DNA of 64,000 bases, taken from NCBI GenBank assembly GCA_020912385.1, contig CP087223.1, positions 682,001 to 746,000 on the forward strand. The letters run 5' to 3'. The stretch is from Neofusicoccum parvum. Lineage: Eukaryota > Ascomycota > Dothideomycetes > Botryosphaeriales > Botryosphaeriaceae. Positions 9,693 through 19,690 of the stretch are shown here, in pieces. A model generated the notes under the pieces. It ran no database searches. It had not been told where the DNA came from and saw nothing but the letters and a program-made list of their open reading frames with translations. Each line of letters begins with the position of its first letter. Within the stretch, counting starts at the first letter, position 1. Position numbers and translations under genes: made by a program.

Positions 9693-11243
9693 ATGAACGC
9701 ACCAAAAATCCGACCTCAAGCTACGGCTATAGAAGAGACCCCTAGGGGTTCTTCAAGGCCTCAAAATCCCAGTGATAGCCTTCCCAGCAGCCGCAGCAAT
9801 GTGGTGGTTGGGATTGAGACTGCGGAAAGGGCAAAACAACCCTCCCCAGTACCCACCTCTACCCACCCACAGCAGACCCCCAAAAGCCCGCAGCGTGGCC
9901 AAATCAGCGTAGAATACGTCCAAAGAACTATAAATACAGCAGATGCCATCCTACAAGCCCTTCAGACAATCGCTGGTAAACCTTCAGCCCTCAACAGTCA
10001 GATAAAAAATTTTCTCGGTGCTGCCAAGGAAATCTTCCAGGACCATATCACCCACCAGGAGGCAGCGGCCGAGGAACCTGACCTAAAGGATATCCTCAGA
10101 GAAGTCAAACAGATCCAGAAAACAGTCAGCCGTATCCAGGCGGCACCTACACCTACCAATGCAAGCTGGGCACATATCGCGGCTCAAGCAGCCCCAAAGC
10201 CTCCTACCCCCCCTACCACCATGGAAATCACCCTCCACCTCCCAAACGAAGCAAACAGACAGGAAGTAGTAAACCTCTCAAACGAGACTATCATCCAAAA
10301 GATCCAAGCAGGAAAAGGTCTAGCCTGTAAAAGAGTACTCGCTGCTAGAAAGCTCCCAAGTGGGGACATCCGGATCTTCATCCCGGATATACAAACAAGG
10401 ACAGCCCTTCTCCAGGACCAGGAATGGACTACTATGCTCGGGAAAGAAGTCCGTCCAAATCAGCAACTATATTCAGTACTGGTCCACAATATCCCTATTA
10501 AGGGAATTGACACTACGAACCCTCAGACCACCAAGACCCTACAGGAGCAAAACCAATCCCTACACCCAGGCCTACATATTAGTAAGCTAGCATGGCTAAA
10601 GAAGAAGCTTCCAGAAGGGAAAACACACTCCGCAATCATCCTCAGTACTACAGACCCTGAGGCAGCCAATCAGGTCATTACTAAAGGACTCATTTGCAAC
10701 TTTGCCCTACACACAGCAGAGTACTACAGTGCGAACTTCACAGTAACCCAATGCTTCAATTGCCAAGCCTATGGACACATTTCCACCCACTGTAGGAAAG
10801 AACAAAAGTGCGGCCAATGTGCAGGTGGTCATAACACGAGGGAGTGTAGAAAGGAGGAAACGCAGTGTGCAAACTGCTCTCAAAAACATACAGCCTGGAG
10901 CAACTCATGCCCAGCGCGCAAGGCCCACCAAACTAGGGCAACCCAAGCCCGGCTGGCAACGCCAGGAAACTATAGACAACAACCTCAAGCAGTCCAGAAA
11001 TCAACACAGGATGGATGGACCCTGGTAGGGTCCCGAAAAAGGATAAGGGAAGAGGAACCTACGAAACGAAAGCCAGGCAAACCTTACCCTCTTAGCCATC
11101 CCCTCCCACCTAGCCAACCTCTCCCTACAGGGCTCAACAGCTCCCAACACGCACTTGAGACCGAGGACCAGGAGAACCCCTGTACACTGGTAGAAATACC
11201 CACCACGCCGCCGGCAGACACAGAGATGGAAGGAAACCAATGA
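9693..11243 (+). CDS. LINE ORF1, Gag-like nucleic-acid-binding protein (516 aa)
   Basis: I choose the ATG at 9693, six bases inside the element; the frame stays open upstream, but that part is MITE and LINE copy 1 sequence. The N-terminal half is Pro/Ser-rich and then helical. The C-terminal third has three CCHC zinc knuckles in a row: CFNCQAYGHISTHC, CGQCAGGHNTREC and CANCSQKHTAWSNSC. Such proteins coat LINE RNA. The stop overlaps the ORF2 start as ATGA, a layout that suggests termination-reinitiation. The copy shows no nonsense codon. Confidence 0.88.
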   Translation: MNAPKIRPQATAIEETPRGSSRPQNPSDSLPSSRSNVVVGIETAERAKQPSPVPTSTHPQQTPKSPQRGQISVEYVQRTINTADAILQALQTIAGKPSALNSQIKNFLGAAKEIFQDHITHQEAAAEEPDLKDILREVKQIQKTVSRIQAAPTPTNASWAHIAAQAAPKPPTPPTTMEITLHLPNEANRQEVVNLSNETIIQKIQAGKGLACKRVLAARKLPSGDIRIFIPDIQTRTALLQDQEWTTMLGKEVRPNQQLYSVLVHNIPIKGIDTTNPQTTKTLQEQNQSLHPGLHISKLAWLKKKLPEGKTHSAIILSTTDPEAANQVITKGLICNFALHTAEYYSANFTVTQCFNCQAYGHISTHCRKEQKCGQCAGGHNTRECRKEETQCANCSQKHTAWSNSCPARKAHQTRATQARLATPGNYRQQPQAVQKSTQDGWTLVGSRKRIREEEPTKRKPGKPYPLSHPLPPSQPLPTGLNSSQHALETEDQENPCTLVEIPTTPPADTEMEGNQ

Positions 11244-14200
11244 TAAGTATAAGCCGCCTTTCAATCATACAGTATAACGTGAACAAAAGTGCGAAGGGGG
11301 TAATGCTACCATTCTTCCAGGATATTATTCCAACAGCCCACCATATCCTCGCCATCCAGGAGCCATGGAGGAACCCTAGGATAAAGACAACAATAAAACA
11401 CCCAGCCTACCATACAGTTTTCCCCCAGGAGGGAACAGCAAGAACCTGCTTCTTTATAAGTAAGGTTATTGCCGTAGACTCCTGGCAAGCAACAATCCAC
11501 TCTCCAGACCTTATCACCCTATCCCTCACTACTACAACCCAAACCATCCATATCCACAACTACTACAGCCCTCCATCCGCCCATACAAGCACGGAGCCAG
11601 GGACACTATCTATCCTCCCAAGAGCCCTTGCTATGCAGGGGCAACACATCCTCCTTGGAGACTTCAACCTTCATCATCCCCTCTGGGGAGGCATTACCTC
11701 TCCCGTACACCACACCCTCGCGAACCACCTAATCGAAACCGCAACGATAGCCAACCTCAACCTTGCCCTCCCAAAGGGCACTACCACCTGGAAGAGAGGT
11801 AATAGTGAGAGTACTCTAGATCTTATCTTTACTTCCCAGTGGCTTGAGGAGAGAATCCTTAGCTGCGGGGTTAGCCAAGAACTTGAGTCATCCTCTGACC
11901 ACCTTCCTATTCTTACCACATTCGACATCTCCCCTACACCCGCACCTACTCGGCCCCCAAGGCCCCAATGGAAAAAAGCAGACTGGAAGAAAGTCAATAA
12001 AACCCTACAGTCGAAACTCCAAGACATGGGAACACCCCCCCTCCACACGGAGGCAGACTTAGACCACCTCACTGAACAGATCCAAAAGGCCATTCAGAAT
12101 ACGGTCCAGGAAACCATCCCAGTCGCGAAGCCATCACCTTGGGCCTCTATACAGTGGACGAAGGAGTGCTCAGAACTAATTCAACAAGCTCGAAGGGCTA
12201 GGAGAAAGTGGACCACTACAGGAAGAGAGGAGGACTGGGTAGCATACCGGACTACTATCAACAGTAAGAAGAGACAAATCAGAAGGGATAGAACCAAAGC
12301 ATGGCGTAGAACAGTGGCCGAGATCACCTCAAATCCATCTACAGTCTGGAAGCTCTCAAAATGGGCAAGAACAAAGGCACTAGAGCCACCAGCTCCGCCT
12401 CAGTTCCCACCCCTTCAGGGAGCAGACCAGATACTACGCTATGATAACCCCTCTAAGACAGACATCCTCTCCAGCCAGTTCTTCCCTCCTTCTAGGGACA
12501 CTGACCTCTCCGACCTTGAGGGTTTTATATACTCAGAACCAGTCAACATCCCCCAGGACCTCACTGAAGAACAAGTCCTCCACACCATCAGACAGCTTCC
12601 CCCAGACAAAGCACCAGGCCCAGACAAGATCATCAACAGGATCCTAAAGCAGTGTGCACAGACACTAGTAGGACCGCTCACCAGGCTCTTCCGGAGATGT
12701 CTGGCACTCTCATATCACCCCAACCAGTTCAAATGCTCAACTACTGTAGTCCTCAGGAAACCACAAAGAGAAGACTACACCACAGCAAAGTCATTCAGAC
12801 CAATTGCCCTGCTTAACACGCTAGGCAAGCTGCTCGAGAGAATTGTAGCAGAAAGAATCTCGCAAGCTACTGAGGCCTACAACCTACTCCCTAACTATCA
12901 GATGGGAGCAAGAAAAAACAGATCAGCAACCACCGCACTTGACCTCCTTACCAAACAGATCCACACAGTCTGGGCACAGGACCCAGGGCTGGTGGCCTCG
13001 GTCCTTAGCCTAGACATCTCAGGAGCATACGACCATGTATCACACAAGAGACTCCTACATAATATAAGAGTCGCACGGCTTCCAATCTGGATAGAGAAGT
13101 TCACTCACTCCTTCCTCCAAGGCCGCACTACACAGCTCAGCTTTGGAGACCACACTAGCCCACCAATCCAGACCTCGACCGGCATCCCTCAGGGGTCCTC
13201 ACTATCTCCAATCCTCTACCTCTTCTTTGCCTCTAGCCTCCTTACAAGACTCCGTACGGGTAGTACCTTTCCCCTAGGCTTCGTAGATGACACCAACATC
13301 CTCACCTTTAGCAGGTCCACAGAACAAAACTGTAGGACACTAGAGGAAGCAAATAGGACCTGTATACAGTGGGCAGCAACCCATGGATCAACCTTCGCAC
13401 CCGATAAATACCACCTTATCCACTTTACAAGAAGACCGAAGAGATTCAATATGGCAGCAAAGATTAATGTCCTCGGATTCAATTAAAATCCTAGGCATCC
13501 ATGTAGACAGTAAACTAAGATGGGGCCCCCACATTAAGGAAACTGCCTCAAAGGCTACCAAGCAGTGCACCTCCCTCTCTAGACTTGCAGCCTCCACCTG
13601 GGGAGCATCATTCACCAAGGCGCGCCACATCTATACAGCAGTAGTCAGACCAGTCCTCTCCTACGGCTGTGGGGTGTGGCACACCCCAGAGGAAACTCCA
13701 GGCTGGAGGAAGACAGCAATAAAACCACTAGAAAGGATCCAGAACCAGTGCCTACGCACCATCTCAGGGGCATACAAGTCCACCAACATAAAGGTCCTAG
13801 AACATGAGACAGGGATACCCCCCCTCTCAATCCACCTTGATGAGCTGACTCTGACCCATACACTCCGGTCTAGAGAAGGTCCTACAGCTACAGTGAGTAG
13901 AAAAACCTGTCAGGATATTAAAGATATCGCAAGAGCGGTACTAGATGCAAAGGGAAAACCTAGTCCAGCTAGAGGAACACTGCTACAAAGAAGGGCCAAC
14001 ACACTCCTAAATAGTAGCCCTCCCACCACAAAAAAGCTTCCTAAAAGATCTAGGCTCCGTAGAATAATCAAAAACATCTGGAAAGAAAGATGGACAGCCC
14101 AGACAAGCCAGGCGAGGAGAAGCAAACCAGTTGCCCAAGACACGCAGTGGAACCCAAAGCTCAGACATCTCCACCATGGGCTATCCAAGCCGCAAAGCAC

Positions 14201-14555
14201 AATCACCACCCTGCTACGCACTGAAAACATTGGCCTGGAGGACTTCCTCTTCAGACGTAGGGTGCCTGGCCACCCTAGCCCAGCCTGTCCATGTGGCTGG
14301 CATAGACAGACCCCAAAGCATATCCTTCTCTTTTGCCATCACTTCCAGCAGAATAGAGCCCAGATGCTCCAAGACGCAGAAACTACCGACTTTCACACAC
14401 TTCTCTCTACAAAGAAGGGGATCAAGGCAGCGACAGCATGGTTCCTACGCACAGGACTTCTAAACCAGTTCAGCCTAGCCAGGGAAATGCTTCAGGAGGA
14501 TCACCAGGAGGACCGCCAGGAGGACCACCAAGAGGACCACCAGGAGGACCACTAG
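11240..14555 (+). pseudogene. LINE ORF2, endonuclease-reverse transcriptase, frameshifted
   Basis: The first part (11240-13486, 748 codons) holds an APE-type endonuclease (IIQYNVNKS, LAIQEPW, LLGDFNLHHPLWGG, SSDHLPI) and a non-LTR reverse transcriptase (LPPDKAPGPDKI, LSLDISGAYDHV, GIPQGSSLSP, catalytic GFVDDTNIL). At 13478-13490 this copy lacks about 20 bp that copy 3 retains, which brings a stop at 13484-13486. The rest continues in another frame to 14555: KILGIHVDSKLRWG, a cysteine/histidine cluster CPCGWHRQTPKHILLFCHHF, and a QEDH repeat tail. No RNase H motif is seen. The product would be truncated after the catalytic palm, so transposition is unlikely. Confidence 0.9.
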
Positions 14556-15147
14556 GAGGACTACCAGGAGGACCGGTACGAAGACTGAAAGGATACACTA
14601 GCGATTGAATGAAGGGCTGCCACAGCAGCCACTACCGGTAAACAGGAAAAACGGAACAAGTAGAGGAAGACATACCTGAATAGAGAGGAGGGGTTTTTGC
14701 CCGGTGAACAAGGTTTTCCCCCTCGTGTAAAGTAACTGCAGATAGCCAACCCCGCATGGACCCGTAAGGGAGCTATATCGGGAAGAAATGAATTTATCTA
14801 TCTATCTATCTATTCTTTCTCGCGCCGTTCGACAGAAGGGTTTCTTCTGGGGCTAAAGTAGGGCTAGTCTATTCTATCCGCTTATGCTAAGATCTGAGAG
14901 TGTGCTTAAACTCGCTATTTAAGTTAACAAGGCAAGTAGTAAAACGCGGGTGGAGCAAGGAGGTAAAACACGTGATTGCGGGCCAATGTGGTTGACAGCT
15001 TCGAAGAAGTCCTTTTATAAGTTTCGAAATTTCACCATTGCTAGGTCGTCCACTACTACGCACCACTTTCCCTACGGAACTATATCTTGATTGACGGTAG
15101 ATGGTCTAAGCTAGAGAGGGTAGTATTATATCCTTATACTCCCTTTT

Positions 15148-17373
15148 CAAGCGGCTTCCCCCCGATAAGGCGCCAGGCCCAGACAAAATAGTTAATAGAT
15201 TCCTAAAACAGTGTGCGCACACACTAGTAAAGCCCCTCACCAACGTATTCCAGGGATGCCTCACACTCTCCTACCACCCTAGACAGTTCAAGTGCTCAAC
15301 CACAGTTGTCCTAAAGAAGCCACAAAGAGAAGACTACACCAAAGCTAAGGCATATAGACCAATTGCCCTACTCAACACGCTTGGCAAACTACTTGAGAAA
15401 ATCGTAGCGGATAGGATCTCCCAGGCAACTGAGATGTATAGCCTACTCCCTGACCTACAAATGGGTGCAAGAAGAAACAGATCTGCTGTAGTAGCACTTA
15501 ACCTCCTAACGGAACAAATCCATACAGTCTGGGCACAGGACCAAAGACTGGTGGCTTCAGTACTTAGCCTGGACATAACCGGGGCATACGACCGGGTCTC
15601 CCACAAGAGGCTCCTCCACAATATTAGAATGGCAAGGCTACCAGTCTGGATAGAGAGATTCACCCGCTCCTTTCTACAGAACCGCACCACACAATTATCC
15701 TTTGGAGACTTTACCAGCCCGCCAATTAAAACCTCAAATGGTATCCCACAAGGATCCTCATTATCTCCAATTCTCTACCTCTTCTTCGCCTCCAACCTTC
15801 TTACCAAGCTACGCAGGGGCAGCACATTTCCCCTAGGATTCGTTGATGACACCAACATCCTTACATTTAGTAGATCCACAGAGCAAAACTGCAGAACGCT
15901 AGAGGAAGCGAATAAAACATGCATACAATGGGCGGCAACCCACGGATCAACATTTGCACCCGACAAGTACCACCTTACTCACTTCACAAGAAGGCCAAAG
16001 AAATTCAATATGAATGCAAAAATCCGCATCCCAGGATTTGGAGGAAAACCGGAACCAACAGTAAAGATCCTAGGAATTCACGTAGACAGCAAACTACGAT
16101 GGGGACCCCACATAAAGGAAACTGCCACAAAGGCTGCTAAACAGTATACCTCTCTATCCAGGCTTGCAGCATCCACCTGGGGGGCCTCTTTCGCGAAAGC
16201 TCGACATATCTACACAGCAGTAGTCAGGCCAGTCCTCACCTACGGCTGTGGGGTGTGGCATACCCCAGAGGGAACCCCAGGATGGCGTAAAACGGCAAGC
16301 AAACCACTAGAAAAGATCCAGAACACGTGCCTCCGCAACATCTCTGGAGCGTATAAATCCACCAACACCAAAGTCCTAGAACATGAAACAGGAATCCCCC
16401 CTCTCCCACTATATCTGGATGAACTTGCCCTCACCCAGGCACTCCGCGCCAAGGAGAATCCGGTAGCTAAAGTAACAGAGAGGACATGCCAGGACATCAA
16501 GGACATAGCCAAAGCGGTGCTAAAGGCTAAGGGCGCAGCTGGCCCAGCCAGGAGAGTACGACTTCACAAGAGAATCAACTCCCTTATAGAAAGCAGCAAA
16601 CCCAACACCAGGAAGCTCCCTGAGAAAGCCAGAATCCACATGGCATTTAAGGAAATATGGAGGGAGCAATGGACCACGCATATCAATCAAGAAAGAAGAA
16701 ACAAGCCAGTAGCCCTGAACACGGATTGGACCCCAAGGCTTAGAGACCTACACAAGGAGCTATCTAAACCACTCAGCACAATCGCCATCCTACTACGTAC
16801 AGAGAATATTGGACTGGAGGACTTTCTCTTCAGACGCAAGGTACCGGGACACCCCAGCCCAGCCTGCCCGTGTGGGTGGCAGAGGCAGACCCCAAAGCAC
16901 ATCCTTCTCTTCTGCCACCACTTCCAGCAGGGAAGGGCACAAATGCTACAAGAGGCGGGAACTACAGACTACCACTCCCTCCTCTCCACAAAGAAGGGGA
17001 TTAAGGCAGCGACAGTATGGTTCCTGCGCACGGGGCTTCTAAACCAGTTCAGCCTAGCCAGGGAAATGTTCCAGGAGGACCACCAGGAGGATCACCAGGA
17101 AGACCATCAGGAGGACCACCAGGAGGACTACCAGGAGGACTGGTACGAAGACTGAAAGGGTACACTAGCGATTGAATGAAGGGCTGCCACAGCAGCCACT
17201 ACTGGTAAACAGGAAAAACGGAATAAGGAGAGGAAGACATACCTGAGTAGAGAGGAGGGGTTTTTGCCTGGTGAACATGGTTTTCCCCCTCATGTAAAAT
17301 AATTGCAGATAGCCAGCCCCGCATGGACCCGTAAGGGAGCTATATCGGGAAGAAATGAATTTATCTATCTATC
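15148..17373 (+). mobile_element. LINE copy 3, 5'-truncated
   Basis: A 2226-bp copy with target duplication TATACTCCCTTTT (15135-15147 and 17374-17386). It starts within the RT domain (RLPPDKAPGPDKI). The frame is open without interruption from about 15151 to the TGA at 17153-17155. It retains the RT active site (GFVDDTNIL), the region deleted in copy 2 (IRIPGFGGKPEPTVKILG), the C/H cluster and a QEDH tail. The 3' hairpin is at 17328-17337, followed by (TATC)n. Absence of nonsense mutations suggests recent arrival, but it cannot be autonomous. Confidence 0.92.
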
Positions 17374-17417
17374 TATACTCCCTTTTTTTTCTTTTTTTTT
17401 TTATAGATAGGTACAAC

Positions 17418-17626
17418 TGTCAACCACACGTGCCCGCAATCACGTGCTTCATCTTTCGTTCAACAAAAACTACACTAGCCTCAACACTACCCCTTTGCTC
17501 CCCTTCTTACTATAGCCAAGGTTAATGAAAGAGCCACCGTGTTCTTTCAAACGAGTAGTATATAGTTAGCTCAGATAGCCTTAATTTACAAGACAGCGGT
17601 GTCTTACTTTCTCGCACCGTTCGACA
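17418..17626 (+). mobile_element. MITE, family 1, complete copy
   Basis: A 209-bp copy in plus orientation, TGTCAACCAC to GTTCGACA, flanked by ACAAC on both sides (17413-17417 and 17627-17631). It is closest to the copy at 2776, in inverted orientation: both share the variant CACACGTGCCCGCAATCACG near the left end. Confidence 0.88.
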
Positions 17627-17969
17627 ACAACTATAGCTGAAAACAGTTTTTTGGCCGCAATTAAAAGTTCTTTGTGATGAGACTCGATGCTGCTACAGAG
17701 AGGTCGCACGAAGTGCGAGAGTCTACGTACAAACGAGAGCTATAAAACTGCGAAGTGTGTGACGTCACCGCATACCTACGCACCTACTGCCTACGTGTCA
17801 TCACGTGCTTCACCTCAACACCAGTCCTTTGCTCAGCCGTTACATTCTTCTATACTAACTGATATGAGAACTAATAAAAAAACAAGGGAATGTACATCCT
17901 AGCTCGACTTAGATGGCGTTAGCCATCGCTAACCTGCTATAAATAACCTTTAGGTCTAGGTGATCCCTG

Positions 17970-19053
17970 TTACGTATGAGAAGTCTGGCTTTCGTTTAAA
18001 TAAACGAAACCTGGAGCGGTCTGTAGAAAGGTATCTCCTTGCAGCGCTTCAAGCTTAGAGTCACCTGTTAGCTTAAGAAAGTTTAGAGTAATCTCAGACC
18101 ATCTGGCAGGATTGTGTAACACAGTGGATTCCGGGTGTTTCGATGTTGTATTTGACTCCATCATGAAAATCATCAAGAAGCCAAGGGACCTCGACTCTTC
18201 CTTCTCCTCGCCTATTTGTTGGAGAAAAACCTTCCCGATATTGGCTAACAAATTAGCCAGTCATCTTGATTATTTGAGAGGTACTTACCCAACTTGACTT
18301 GTCCGGAGGCCGAGAGAAGGATATCATCAGGTCCAAATCGCCCGTAGGATAGACGAAGGTTGGAGCGTATATACATTAACCCTTGAAGGACCTTTGACTT
18401 GTCAGCGTAGAAGCTGCTACAGGCGGCTATATTACCTCTCTACACACAAACGCTACGTCAGCATCTACGGTTTCTCCCCAGGACTTCGCGGGCATTTGAG
18501 CCAACGAGACTGCCATAGTCTCATAGACCATGTATAAAGACTTCTCACGTATAAATATTTCAACCAAGCTGACTATATTCGGGTGAGATGACCGAACGAC
18601 TCTGTGCGGGATTGTAACGCTAGGAAGCTTGACCTCCTTCACTACTCGAACCGGAGAAAGGGAGAGTAAGTGATAGGCCGTGTAAGCCAGTCCAGCCTGA
18701 TGCGTCTGGGTAAGTTTTGCGTAAAATAGCCAAGGATCAGCTGTCTGCGCAAATCCCTGCTCGAATAATTCAAGATGGTTGTGTTGGCTTGGCCTGTATC
18801 TAAGAGGGAGTCGAGGAGGAAGATTCCTTCGGGGGATTATTCGTCCCGGTCCTGCGTGTCTAGTTGATGCGTCTACTGAACATCGAGGCGATTTGAGAGT
18901 ATCGCTCGACGAACTCTCGGAAAGATGTTTAGGGTTTGTAGCCATTATGTCAGATTGGACTTCAAGGTTGGTTTTCAAAGGTAGCGGTTCCTCACAAGAA
19001 ACCGCCATTAATATATATATCTCTATTTTCCGCCACGAGCGCTTAGAAGACAA
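17970..19053 (-). CDS. Pseudokinase-like protein B (331 aa, three exons)
   Basis: Exons on the minus strand are 19053-18436, 18391-18289 and 18244-17970; they join in frame to 331 codons. The middle exon is 103 nt, exactly as in genes A and C, with the same phases. The N-lobe has VRVVKEVKL (lysine at 139), SSHPNIVSLVEIF and the hinge VYETMAVSLAQM. The catalytic-loop equivalent is SYGRFGPDDILL, lacking the HRD Asp, and the DFG position is ANIG. The C-lobe ends in YLNESQTSHT. It is divergently arranged with gene C, start codons 638 bp apart. Alternative starts at Met16 or Met37 are possible. Function is not known; a catalytically dead kinase fold is inferred from family motifs. Confidence 0.68.
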
Positions 19054-19270
19054 TCTATTTCGGGCGAGAGGACGGCGCGCCTAGGAAAAGCCAATCTGGC
19101 TGGTATCTACGTTGCCGATCTTTATCACAGGAGTGGGCGCGCAATCCTAGCCTACGCCTAGGCTCCCTTCCGCGCGCTTGATCACACGTAGGGATCCAAT
19201 AAAATTGGCGGGTTAGATCAGACGATACTAAATGGTGAAAGTACCGCCTTGTGCTCGCGAGACCCTCGAC

Positions 19271-19337
19271 GCGGCCCATCCATCACATTAGCGCCGCCTG
19301 TCCATCACATCACCGCGGCCCATCCATCACATTAGCG
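19271..19337. repeat. Short tandem repeat in the divergent promoter of pseudokinases B and C
   Basis: Three head-to-tail units of about 22 bp of the type GCGGCCCATCCATCACATTA; the middle one is diverged. They sit between the two divergent genes and could be regulatory, but nothing in the sequence proves it. Confidence 0.7.
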
Positions 19338-19690
19338 TGCCCTACCTACACGCCCACACATTAGCGCGGACTATTTATAGTATCAATTTATGGCGTGATG
19401 TCGTTAACCACGGCCGTTCAATGCTGCAGCCCCCGAAAATTGTCAGCGCATACACGGCGTTACGCTCGGGCAGCGTGGCTTGCTTTGCCGCACTAAACAG
19501 CGTCGGGCGCCGGCGAAGCCATTTATTCGCTCACTGTACCCTCCATGAACGCGACTCTTTCTTTCTTTTTTTTTTTTTCTTAATCATTGCCTTCTTTAAC
19601 GAGGCTGGAACTAGTTGCTCAAGTGCCACTATTATCGAGCAACCTCCGGTTGTTTCTTGAACTCCCTCTACGCGTAACCGATATTTTCCT

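Larger units (their letters stand above)
9687..14811 (+). mobile_element. LINE copy 2, full-length (5125 bp), Tad/I-like
   Basis: Flanked by a 13-bp target duplication ATTCTTTCTCGCG (9674-9686 and 14812-14824). It carries ORF1 (Gag-like) and ORF2 (endonuclease plus reverse transcriptase) and ends in a (TATC)n tail instead of poly(A). It begins AAAAAC immediately before the ORF1 ATG. The RIP-mutated relic that ends at 50039 begins at the same base, so this looks like the true 5' end. The element is dead because ORF2 has a deletion. I see no RNase H domain. Confidence 0.9.
8643..14834 (+). mobile_element. MITE, family 1, interrupted by two LINE insertions
   Basis: MITE pieces at 8643-8811, 9650-9686 and 14825-14834 sum to 216 bp, exactly the length of the uninterrupted copy at 58194. 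The outer ends are TGTCAACCAC and CCGTTCGACA. The flanking duplication is GAAGG (8638-8642 and 14835-14839). Each interruption is a LINE with its own 13-bp target duplication made from MITE sequence. Confidence 0.88.
3479..14919. mobile_element. Segment inserted into a MITE, carrying the HET-NACHT-ankyrin gene
   Basis: Bounded by the 7-bp direct repeat TAAGTTA inside a MITE. If the later nested MITE and LINEs (8643-14834, plus one GAAGG copy) are discounted, the original segment was about 5.2 kb and contained essentially one gene, the NLR at 4159-8205, with about 0.7 kb downstream and 0.5 kb upstream. Its ends (GGTCAAGCTCC on the left, CTTAAACTCGCTATT on the right) show no inverted repeats, and no transposase is present. 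The mechanism is unknown; a transposon-like insertion of an NLR cassette is my inference. Confidence 0.6.
3330..14997 (-). mobile_element. MITE, family 1, split in two by an 11.4-kb insertion
   Basis: The TGTCGAACGG half lies at 3330-3478 and the TGTGGTTGACA half at 14927-14997; together they make about 220 bp, the family length (216 bp at 58194). The outer flanks carry the same 5-bp duplication GCTTC (3325-3329 and 14998-15002), which shows that the halves came from a single insertion. The break is marked by the direct repeat TAAGTTA (3472-3478 and 14920-14926). Everything between arrived later. Confidence 0.8.

Noticed and set aside
3479..14919. Helitron as the carrier of the NLR segment
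   Set aside because: No CTRR end or terminal hairpin at the right junction, and a 7-bp direct repeat is present, which Helitrons do not make.
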